From the NCBI GenBank assembly GCA_002011685.1, contig MTOL01000143.1, forward strand, positions 1 to 7,364: DNA of 7,364 nt, given 5' to 3'. The position numbers and the translations under genes are program-made. Below the pieces are notes generated by a model that saw only the letters and a program-made list of their open reading frames with translations, had not been told where the DNA came from and made no database searches. How positions within the stretch are numbered: the first letter of the stretch is position 1; each line of letters starts with the position of its first letter. Of the stretch, positions 1-7,364 are shown piece after piece. This DNA comes from Deferribacteres bacterium JdFR-76. Lineage in GTDB: Bacteria > Zhuqueibacterota > JdFR-76.

Positions 1-3000
1 ACCCGGATGTAATATTTCCTGCCGGGTTCCATGGGCCTGTCCAGCCGGATGTTCTGCTCCGTCTGGCCACCGGCAGACAGCCACGGGGTGATCGGTTCCC
101 TTATGTCTGTTTTCCAGACGGGCTGGTAGCTTAAACCGTTCCGTACGTAACCCACGAGCCTCTGTGTGGCGAATTCTACCCGGTACTGGTACTCCTGGAT
201 ACCGGATTCGCCATCCCAGGCCTTCCAGCGGGCGTACAGCAGCGTCCGGCTGGACGTGGAGTCGCCGGCATCGTAAACCACCGGCCGCGAGGGTGGGGTG
301 CTGTCGGCAATGTTGAGGGTTGACTGGACCGTGCCGGGCCCGAAATCACTGGCGGTTTTATCCTGGCGCTGGTACGGATATCCCACGGTGATGGTGGCTT
401 TCCGTTCGATGGTGTACCCGCCTGCGCCGCGGGCCCGGAGCCAGATTTCGTATGAGCCGGGGGCGTGGATATCGCGCAAGAAGGGGATGACCAGAACTTC
501 GCGTTTAGCCACCGACCTCCAGTCCTGGCGCGAGGAACTGCCTTTCGGGGACACCCGGTTTGCCGATGCGCCCAGGATGCTGATCTGACCCGCGTCGTTC
601 GGGCCCGGCTCCTGAATCCATATTTTCCGTTCTTTCTTTCTCTCCGCCTCCAGCATCAACTGAAGCCAGCTTTCCGACATGATGTCGCCCTGCGGAGTTC
701 CCGTTTTTGGCTGCTTTTCTTTTCCGGCTTTTCCAGATTTCGGGAAGAGATCACGGATCGATACCGGCTGGGAGTACCCGGGCAGGGAAATGCTGTATTC
801 CGCAATCCCGATGGGATGTTCGGCCTTCCAGCGCAGGGTCAGTTTGGCGTACCAGGCGTTGGTGTTGTAATCGCTTACCAGCGAGCCTTCCAGCTGTACG
901 ATGCGGGGAACCTGAAGCACCTGTTTTACTTTTTTGCGCTCTTTTTCAAAATCCCACTCCCTTGCCCAACGCGGTTTCCGGTAGGTGGTTTTCTGACCCG
1001 TTCCGGTTGGACCTGGAACTAACGTGCTTACATTTTGCTGCCGGCCTCCCTGCACGGGCTGGGCCCAGTCCGGCGATCTGGCGGGGTAGGACGCTCCTTG
1101 CCCGGAGGCTTCCAGCGAACCGGTGACTGACCAGCCCGGGGATTCCACCAGCAGACCGGAACCTCTGTCCGTGCTCAGATATGCGGCGTCGGCGGAGGCA
1201 AGCCGGCGTGTTCCGGCTTCCAGCGACAGCTGATCCAGCAGATCGTACAGGAGAGTGTAGAGGCGGACCTTCCGGCTGTACACCCGGTCTGCGGAGAGGG
1301 TGAATAAGCTCCAGCGGGCCTGATAAAGGTTGTTGCTATTCTGAAAGCTGGCGGCATATAGCAAAGCCGCTTTGTCAACATGCTGGACAATACCATCCAG
1401 TCCCGTTGTGGGGATGTGATACCACATTTCCATGCCCAGGTTTACGGCCAGGTTCACGCCGCTCATAGTATCAGGGGGGCTCCATCCGGACTTCCCTCCC
1501 ACCTTCAGCAGCTCTTGGATGAGCACGATGCGCTGGTCAATCAGTTTCTGTTTAAACGGACTGCCCGGCTGGGCACTCATCCGCCGCGCCTGGCTTTCCA
1601 GCGCATTGCGGATGGCTTGTTCCCGCTGGCGGAACCAGGCTACCGTTTTTGAGCTCCAATCCCGCTTGGCGTTGAGGTAGTTGAGAAAGTTCAATGTATA
1701 GGACGAGCTCCGGGAGAAAGTGGCACCGTAATCTTCTGCGAGCCTGGAGATGGATGTCCCTCCGCCGCAAAGCAGCTGATCCAGCTCGTTCAGCTTTTTG
1801 GAATAGTCTTTCACCATACTCACCAGCTTCTTGCGGTAGGCCTGGATGTCTTCCTTCTGTTTGCGGGCGGAGGCTTCAAGGCTTTTTGCTTTATTCGGAT
1901 CGAAGCTGTACTCGTAAATCTGTTTTGTTTGGCCTCCAACGGTAACCTGGCGGATCTGGATCGGGCCTACAGGACTTCCTTTACCGCCAAAATCGGCGAT
2001 GGAGGGCAGATCTTCTTCCATGAGCTGACGTTTGTCCTGGAGCCGCTTCTGCATCTCCTGGGTTTTGATCCGCAGGGTTTCCAGGGCCTGGCGGATTTTT
2101 GTCGAGTCCTCCTGGAGCTTTTTGTAGGAACTCTGCAGGGCGGCAGCCCGCGGGTTCCAGATCAGTTTGTGCAGGGCGTCCAGGGTTGGGTTCTTGCCGC
2201 CGGTCTGGGCGTCTTTCATGTAAGCATAGGCGAATGCGGTTTTGACGAAGGCGGCGCCCGGATCGAACCCGGCCATCTGCACCAGGCCGAGCAGGGCCTG
2301 ACCGGCCGCCTGGCGCTGTTCTTCGTTTAGTGTGAAAAGAGCTTCCCGCGCCTTTGTCAGGTTGTCTGAAAGCTCCTGCATGTCCGCTTCCATCTTCTGG
2401 CCGATTTTCCGCGCATCGGCGATGAGGCGGTCATAGCGGTTGTTCTCGCCTTTGCCGCCGTCCCAGCCTCCCGAACCCAGGGTAACCCACACCCGGCCGT
2501 TGAATATCTCCACCCAGCAGAGTTCTATGCTCAGATGCCCGGAGGCGTAAAAAACTGTGCTGCGGATCGAATGGGCGTTGTATAGCAGGGCCCCTTCCAT
2601 GCCAATTTCCGCGCCTACCAGCCCCCACAGAACTTCGCCCCAGGCCTTTCCGCTGGCGTAGATGCCCCAGCTTACATCGGGCCGCCACCATACCATCGCT
2701 TCCAGCCGGATGCCCCCTTCAAGTACGCCGATGTCAAGGCTTGCTTCGATGGCTGTGTCAAACAGAAAACCCTGATTTCCGATGTAAATCTCTGCCGTTG
2801 GATTGAGGATGAACAGCAGCGTGATGTCCAGCTTGCCAATAACCCCCCATGCTTCTTCGCCATAGATGTAAATGTTGAAGTAATTGTCCGATTCTTTTGC
2901 GGAGACCAGTTTGAAAAAGTCAATGCCCATGTTGAGCTGTCCTTCAAAAAAGGCAGGGTCCCAGCTCACATTGAGGCTCAACAGGCCCTTTACCCTGTAA

Positions 3001-6000
3001 TCTGATCCCACTTTGATGGCCTGCGTTTCGGCGTCCAGAGACCAGTTTCTTCCGGTTATTGTCATCAGGGCCCGTCCGTGGAGAAACGCATCCGAACCGA
3101 TATAGATGCCAGCGGCAAGGAACACGGCGAATCCGGTTGTTCCGCCGATATTTGGAGCGGCCCTGTCAATTTTTGTGTTGATTTCTGCACGCCGGAACCC
3201 CGCAGTGGCGCGAATGCTTTTGATATCTTCTTGCGTGGGATTGTAGAAGAAACCCCCTCCAATTTCGTCGAGGGTCACGGCAGCAAGGTTGATATCAAGG
3301 CCGGAGGCGGCGAGATAGAATCCCCAGGTCGGCTCCCCGTTGGCCAGCGCGCCCACTTTTCCGTAAATGGTCCCCCGAATTTTGTTGACAATGGTTGCTC
3401 CACCTCCGACACTCAGATACTGGCCCAGCTTGGCGTTGTTCACGTATTGAAAGTCCACCGTCAGATCAACTGTGTTTTGAATCTTGAGATTGCCGCGCCG
3501 CAGGAGAAAGCTGGTCTGGTTGCCAGCGTCGGTAAATACCGTGAGTTCATCGAAACTTCCGGCTCCGCCCGCTCCGTTTTTGCCGATATTCAGGTGAGCT
3601 CCGCGCAGCTGGAAGTAGCTGTTTACCTGGATGCTGGTGGGCCTGGCCTGCTTGCCCACATTTTTCATAAAAGATAGGGAGGTCGGCTGGTCGCTGTACT
3701 TCACATCGCCGATACCCAGGCTTACCACTTTGAGGATGGAAAGATTGCCGCCTTTCACCACGTCGCTGAAGTTGGTGAAGTTGCCATCCTTGTCGATGGT
3801 CAGGCCCTGAAAGGCGATTTCGCCTTCCACCACGCCGGACATGTTCACGCCCAGGCCGCCGGAAAGATGCAGAGCAAATGGGTCCGGTGTGATGGCCAGA
3901 GAGGCCAGCCGGATAAAAATGGGACCCAGGTCCAGTGTTTTTCCGGAAGCTACCGTGATGGTGCTTGCCTGCACATTCCCGTTGAAGTCAATGCGGATGC
4001 CGGGATTGCCGACGCTGCCAATGGCGATGCGGCCGCTGGGATCGCCAAATACTTTGCCTTTGAATGGCAGGTACAGATCCAGGGCCAGCCCCACAAAGCT
4101 CTGAGCCCGGTCAAATTCCCATGTGGTGTCCGGTTTTCCGTCCGTAGTGGATATCTTTTGGATACCGGCAAACTGGACGCCCAGGTAGGTGAGGTCAATT
4201 TTGCCCCATTTACCAAAGGAAACGACGGTTTTGTCGTTCTCGATTCCCGGTTGGGTTTCGCGCACCGGCTCCAGCCTTCCGCGGATTTTTCCGGATCGCT
4301 CGTATTCCACCGTACCGGTAAGGGGACCCAGCTTCCCAAAAATGGGAAGATTGCTGGAAGCAACGCTGACGGCGAGTACCCAGTTGTCGCTTCCCACTTC
4401 TTTGAACTCAAAGGATGTAAAGTTCAAATAATCGGTGCTGGGAATCAGCCGGACCGGCTTGCCTGGGATGGCCTTCATCTCCACCTGCTGGCGGCCATTT
4501 ATGTCTTTGATGACCAGTCTGGTTGCGGCGAATTCTTCGGATTTCGGCTTTCCTTTCAGACGAAGGTTCACATCCAGGGAGAACACATCTCCCGTCACTC
4601 CGGATTGCCATGATAGATTCTTGACCCGGAAGGTGAGACCAAAAGCGGAAATCTCCTGCTCGGAGATTTTTAGGTCAAGGCCGTTCTCGTTGATGATCAG
4701 GTCTTTGAAGTAGATCTTTTTGTCCAGAATGGGGATTACCGCGTTTGCTTCGTTGATGAGGAGCCGGTTGGCTCGCGCATGGTCGTAGCTGATGCGTGTG
4801 ACGTTAAGGAGCCCGCGAATCAGCGAGAAGAGCCGTTTTTCGGCGGGAGCTGCTTCGCCGAAAATCTTTCCGCCCTGGGCTTTCCAGGTTCCCTTTCCTT
4901 CAGGCGAAAAAACCAGATTGACCGCTTCGGCAATGACGGCGAGGGAGTCGAACGGGGAGGGAAGAAGGATGAGTTTCACGGATCCGTCGAGCACCCTCTT
5001 CTGGCCCTGGCTGGAGACTCTGGTGGCGCCCTGGATGGCCTGCACCTCGGCCACTTTGGGAATGAGCACATATTTCTGTCCGGTGGTCTGCAGCGTGTCG
5101 GCACCGGCGACCTGCTTTGCTTTCGTCACCGTAATCGGCACATAAACTCGTCCCAGTACGGCTTTCCCAAGAGAATCTTTGGCGGTGTAGGTGATAATTG
5201 CGGCACATTTTGCCTGTTCCTCTCCGGCCAGCAGCCATTCCAGATTGAGCGGGATATTGGCCCGGTCGACATAACTCCCTTTCGCCTGCAGAACGTCCAG
5301 GGAGCCAAAGGCCAGGAGTTCTTCCATGTAATTTCCCTTGGTACCGGAAAGTGGCGGCCCGATTCCGGGCCTGGGCATGTATTCCTCGCCTTTGCGCACA
5401 CGGATGGTACGCGTTTGCAGAGTTACCGGATACTTCAGTGTGGAGACCAGGGTTAGGCCAACAGAGGCCAGAGGCTCGCTCGTGACGATTTCCGCAGGAT
5501 CTGCTTCAACCTCGATAGGATAACGGGTCTCCATCACAACAATGCGTACTTGATTTGTACGGGCAACCACCCTGCGTCCCAGGCTGTCCTGGCCGACATA
5601 TTCCAGCGCCATTTTGTAATCTGCTCTCAAAGAAATGCTGTCCGGTCCCTCATAGGTGACTGGCCCCTGCACTTGAGGTGCGAAAAGCCCGTGGAGCATT
5701 TTGACCCGGCCAAAATCGGATACCATTTGCCGGGCGGAGATTTGCTGAATTCCGGATGGCGGAGTGAAGGCATCGGGAGGATCATTCATTTCTTCCGGCA
5801 GGCGCGCCAGAAAAGTTTGCCCGGATTCCTTAAACCAGATAGAATAAACGGAATCGAGCCTGGCGGGAACTTTGCCAGAATAGTTGAGCCGGACATTCCA
5901 GTATTGAACAAGATGATTCTGATCGAATACTGAACCAGAGGGTTGCACGGTGGCCGTGATTTTCACCGGCGGTACGGAATAGGCCGTGTCGGTTTCTGCA

Positions 6001-7364
6001 AAAATGGGATTGCCATCGGCATCGGTTCCGGAAAAATTAAAAGCAATGCCGTAAGTGGAACTGGTATGGCCGCTCAGCGCCGCAGCCACCGAACCGGGAA
6101 GCGGAAAGGATGCTCCAGTAAGAACGTAAGGGATTTGAAATGTCTGGCCATTGATCATAATGGTGCGCGTTTGCGGACCCGGCACCAGTTTAAGAGGCCG
6201 GGGCAGCGGCAATTCGGGGAGTTTCTGCCTCACCACCTGGGAAGTGCCGACATTGTACAGCACCACCGGCTGGTAATGGGTGAGGGTGGCCGGCGCGAAT
6301 CCGGTCCATTTGAACTGGAATTGGATCGGCTGATTGGGCCTGGAAGGATCGTACCGGAACATGGGCTGCACCATGGAAACCGCAAGAGAGCGCCAGTCTT
6401 TCGTAGCTGAATAGCAATACACCTGCAGAGGTTGCTCCGTAATCCCTCTGACCGATATTCCTCGCTGATCTTTGCCGGAATATTCTACCTTCAGGCTGAA
6501 ATTTGCTTCGCTTTTGCCAGCCAGCATCTGCTTCAGCCACGCCGGAGAATAGCTCAAATGGAGTGTCCGGGTGAATGTTTTATTGAGATAGGATGAAATG
6601 GGAATTGGTGGCTGAATGGGGCGCTTTTCCGTTTTCAGCAAGGCGCCTTCGGCGTCATACCAGTAGAGCACTTCTGTGTCGATGTTTCCGTTCTTTTTTC
6701 TTCGGCTGGATAGTTCCAGCTTCATGAGGAGGTCGTTGGACAATCGACCCGGGGAAAAAACAATGCCACCGGCGATGGCGAATTCCACCGAGAAACTCAG
6801 GTAATTTACACTGCTATAATCAATGAGCGGTATGCGAACCGGATCGGTCTGAATGGGGATCTCCTGCAAAGCTTGCTGCTTTTGAAGGACAATGCCTCTG
6901 TATACCAGTTCAATTTGATGCTCTACGTCTCTGCGGATTTTGTTTTTTGTTCGGTATTTATTAAGAGCATCGTAGGGCAGCCGGAAACCGCGTATCATCT
7001 TCGCTTCACCTGCATTGAAAATGACAGGCCGAAGCGGCACCGTTGTATCCGCGTAGCGTATCCCGCTGGCATCGTACCAGCGTATTTCCACTTCATTCAC
7101 GATGCAGGTCAGACCATCCCCGGCGACGAATTTCAGCTTGCTTGCCGGATGAGCTACGGGGTCATCCACAGAAATTATTAGTTGCAAAGGTGCCGCCAGA
7201 ACGATGAGCTTGGGTGGCTGTGACGCTGTCGCGGGGACCCTGGTTACCGTGTCCGGACTGGGGGGATACGCCTCTGCATTTCCGGCTTTGTCCACCGCCC
7301 GGGAGCGAAAAGCGTAGGTGTGGTTCGGGGCTCCCTGATAGAAACCGGAGGTGTCAATCTGATT
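1..7364 (-). CDS. Giant multidomain FN3/Ig-like, beta-rich and coiled-coil protein, partial at both ends
   Basis: A single open frame runs from 7364 down to 3 (2,454 codons) with no TAA, TAG or TGA, which chance cannot explain at this base composition. The product reads as real protein throughout: recognisable FN3-like strands at both ends, periodic beta domains, then a charged helical block. The first codons are already in the last strands of a domain, so the start lies beyond 7364; internal ATGs are ordinary Met codons. The stop lies left of base 1. Order: FN3-like end (1-43), five repeats of about 140 residues (60-752), beta-rich region (753-1640), helical region (1644-2055), linker (2076-2147), split FN3-like domain (2148-2335), start of another FN3-like domain (2336-2454). 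Only five Cys are present (87, 317, 720, 1616, 1866). I infer an exported or surface structural protein; the signal peptide and any anchor would lie outside. No catalytic motif or named family was recognised, so it remains a hypothetical protein. Coding is very certain; the role is not. Confidence 0.96.
3..359 (-). other. Start of a further FN3-like domain (residues 2336-2454, cut by the window edge)
   Basis: A short linker ends in ADSTPPSRPVVYDAGD (2353-2368) and leads into strands LLYARWKAWDGESGIQEYQY (2375-2394). The pattern TPPSxPxVxDxG, a strand with W, D-x-E-S-G-I-x-E-Y-x-Y, is characteristic of FN3/Ig-like domains found in series in large exported bacterial proteins. The domain continues through an aromatic strand (GLSYQPVW, 2410-2417) and is still open at base 3, reading MEPGRKYYIR at the edge, where the next strand would be expected to carry the R-A-x-D type motif. 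At least one complete FN3-like domain therefore spans the left boundary. Confidence 0.72.
360..923 (-). other. FN3-like domain interrupted by a charged insertion (residues 2148-2335)
   Basis: The first strands (LEGSLVSDYNTNAWYAKL, then LRWKAEHPIGIAEYSISL at 2177-2194) match the early strands of the following domain, which reads ARWKAWDGESGIQEYQYRV at 2378-2396: RWKA, then GI-x-EY after four or five residues. The closing strands appear only later, at about 2288-2330 (SYEIWLRARGAGG then RKATITVGYP). Between them lie about 90 residues foreign to a normal FN3 domain: a Lys-rich stretch (PKSGKAGKEKQPKTG, 2208-2222), a charged helix (SESWLQLMLEAERKKERK, 2230-2247) and a Gly/Ser/Asn loop. This is best read as one domain with a long loop insertion, though two half-domains are possible. 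Confidence 0.55.
924..1139 (-). other. Low-complexity Gly/Pro/Gln/Ser linker (residues 2076-2147)
   Basis: Residues 2076-2135 are dominated by Gly, Pro, Ser, Thr and Gln (for example SLEASGQGASYPARSPDWAQ and VPGPTGTGQKTTYRKP), without alternating strands or heptads. The last part turns strongly charged (EWDFEKERKKVKQ, 2136-2148). It sits between the helical block and the split FN3-like domain, so a flexible, disordered tether is the simplest reading. Confidence 0.6.
1200..2435 (-). other. Charged alpha-helical / coiled-coil region (residues 1644-2055)
   Basis: Composition switches sharply from beta to helical. Clear amphipathic helices, rich in Lys, Glu, Gln, Arg, Leu and Ala, lie at about 1644-1695 (RLIADARKIGQKMEADMQEL and following), 1738-1790 (ALQSSYKKLQEDSTKIRQAL and following), 1823-1865 (ending KKLNELDQLL), 1900-1930 (RQREQAIRNALESQARRMSA) and 1938-1954. 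Leu, Ile or Met recur at heptad-like spacing in several. The helices are separated by Gly/Pro breaks: FGGKGSPVGP near 1792-1801, CGGGTS at 1866 and GGKSGWSPP at 1956. The last stretch (about 1985-2055) also looks helical but is more hydrophobic and aromatic. A helical bundle or a rod-like stalk inserted between beta modules are both plausible. No known coiled-coil family was recognised. Confidence 0.72.
2445..3659 (-). other. Beta-rich region, second part, with Trp-rich hairpin repeats (residues 1236-1640)
   Basis: This half is richer in Gly and aromatics. It contains a Gly-rich turn (GKNGAGGAGS, 1262-1271), a GGGFFYNP segment near 1369-1376, and paired strands that repeat: IYIGSDAFLH (1420) with IYIGNQGFLF (1526), and YASG-x4-E-x2-W at 1569 and at 1606. 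Eight Trp fall between 1559 and 1634, and the region closes on a GSGGWDGGKG turn (1630-1639) just before the helical block. The GGGF-YN segment followed by an AGIYIGS...GRAL strand pair recalls very large beta-rich bacterial families of unknown function such as DUF6603; this is memory of a pattern, not a search result. Strands are mildly hydrophobic but broken by charged residues every few positions, so I do not call membrane helices. Confidence 0.5.
3660..5108 (-). other. Beta-rich region, first part (residues 753-1235)
   Basis: After the repeat array the sequence becomes a long run of short alternating hydrophobic strands joined by Gly, Asp and Asn turns. Examples are KIYFKDLIINENGLDLKI (884-901), GVVEGEIAFQGLTIDKDGN (1177-1195) and HLSGGLGVNM (1166-1175). 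There is little predicted helix and no Cys after residue 720 until 1616. Hydrophobic residues at every second position fit amphipathic sheets, such as a beta-solenoid, an elongated beta-groove or stacked sandwiches. I do not recognise a named domain. AsmA/TamB-type repeating beta-groove proteins have a similar look, but those normally begin with an N-terminal membrane helix rather than sitting between Ig-like modules, so that link is only a hypothesis. Confidence 0.5.
5109..7187 (-). repeat. Five tandem ~140-residue beta-sandwich-like protein repeats (residues 60-752)
   Basis: Five diverged units can be aligned by eye: residues 60-187 (7187-6804), 188-326 (6803-6387), 327-466 (6386-5967), 467-615 (5966-5520) and 616-752 (5519-5109). 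Two markers recur in register. The mid-unit marker is an aromatic strand ending in Gly: WYDASG at 96, WYDAEG at 235, LYNVG at 369, WFKESG at 510 and a degenerate RVRKG at 655. The late-unit marker is an alternating strand, then Y-x-G-x-D-x-x-G, then another strand: EYSGKDQRG (Y295), FSGTDADG (F444), EYVGQDSLG (Y589), TYTAKDSLG (Y726), plus a weak first copy, LVYRG (Y155). The marker aromatics are 140, 149, 145 and 137 residues apart. Unit starts share a short strand before an acidic or Pro turn (ISVDDP, SMVQP, TATVQP, EVEADP). The repeats are visible only as protein, not as DNA, so the duplication is old. The fold is probably Ig-like (inference); no named family is claimed. Confidence 0.72.
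7236..7364 (-). other. C-terminal end of an FN3/Ig-like domain (residues 1-43)
   Basis: Residues 17-29 read YAFRSRAVDKAGN, followed by a Pro/Thr-rich tail (YPPSPDTVTRV). The pattern Y-x-F-R-x-R-A-x-D-x-A-G-N is typical of the F-G strand region of fibronectin-III-like domains in large secreted bacterial proteins. Only these final strands lie in the window; the rest of the domain is beyond 7364. A related strand pair (Y2305-EIWLRARGAGG) occurs near the other end of the window, so the same domain type recurs on both sides of the central modules. The family call rests on pattern recognition only. Confidence 0.7.

Noticed and set aside
620..660. Purine-rich minus-strand stretch resembling a ribosome binding site
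   Set aside because: It encodes the charged helix LEAERKKERK in the open frame; no start codon or frame change follows.
465..1022. 185-codon plus-strand open frame
   Set aside because: A shadow opposite the split FN3-like domain and linker, whose motifs are recognisable on the minus strand.
2770..2830. Hydrophobic stretch LLFILNPTAEIYIG as a possible membrane helix
   Set aside because: Only about five hydrophobic residues run before Asn-Pro, then alternating strand residues follow; it fits a beta strand better.
3078..3677. 199-codon plus-strand open frame
   Set aside because: A shadow in the same register; no family resemblance, and the minus-strand reading is continuous beta protein.
3950..4411. 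153-codon minus-strand frame starting with ATG
   Set aside because: It is in a different register from the giant frame and gives Ser/Pro/Arg-rich sequence without structure; an overlapping same-strand gene here is not credible.
3867..4613. 248-codon plus-strand open frame, the longest closed frame in the window
   Set aside because: It is the exact codon-aligned complement of the giant minus-strand gene, its product is low-quality sequence without recognisable domains, and the opposite frame reads as structured beta protein.
4779..5456. 225-codon plus-strand open frame
   Set aside because: Same codon-aligned shadow situation; the minus strand here encodes the end of repeat five and the start of the beta-rich region.
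1..7364. RNA genes, hairpin terminators, insertion sequence ends, CRISPR-like or nucleotide direct repeats
   Set aside because: None seen on either strand by eye; all bases are accounted for by one coding frame, and the repeats exist only at protein level.

Overview
The whole window lies inside one protein-coding gene on the minus strand. Read from base 7364 down to base 3, the frame holds 2,454 sense codons with no stop. It enters at the right edge already in mid-domain and leaves at the left edge still open. Neither the start codon, the stop codon nor any intergenic DNA is present. Because the frame has no boundary inside the window, a search for ATG-to-stop reading frames misses it and reports only short shadow frames. 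I translated the frame codon by codon; residue numbers below count from the first codon at 7364-7362 and are not true protein numbers.

Layout, N to C terminus (right to left): (1) the last strands of a fibronectin-III/Ig-like domain (residues 1-43); (2) a tandem array of five divergent beta-sandwich-like repeats of about 140 residues (60-752), recognisable by two motifs that recur at a constant period; (3) a long beta-rich, Gly/Asp/Asn-turn-rich region (753-1640) ending in a Trp-rich section with short internal hairpin repeats; (4) an abrupt switch to about 410 residues of charged, mostly helical sequence with coiled-coil character (1644-2055); (5) a Gly/Pro/Gln/Ser linker (2076-2147); (6) an FN3-like domain split by a Lys-rich charged insertion (2148-2335); (7) the start of another FN3-like domain, introduced by a TPPSRP linker, running off the window (2336-2454).

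The composition (many Ig/FN3-like modules, only five cysteines in 2,454 residues, no convincing membrane segment) fits a very large exported or cell-surface bacterial protein, perhaps an adhesin, matrix or envelope-spanning structural protein. No enzyme active site was recognised, so a function cannot be assigned. The organism is probably a bacterium of moderate GC (mid-50s percent in sampled lines). FN3-like domains of this type occur in giant proteins of Bacteroidota, Calditrichota, Chloroflexota and related uncultured phyla, but nothing here fixes the phylum.

No RNA genes, mobile elements, CRISPR arrays, promoters, terminators or nucleotide-level repeats were seen. There is no non-coding stretch of 300 bases.
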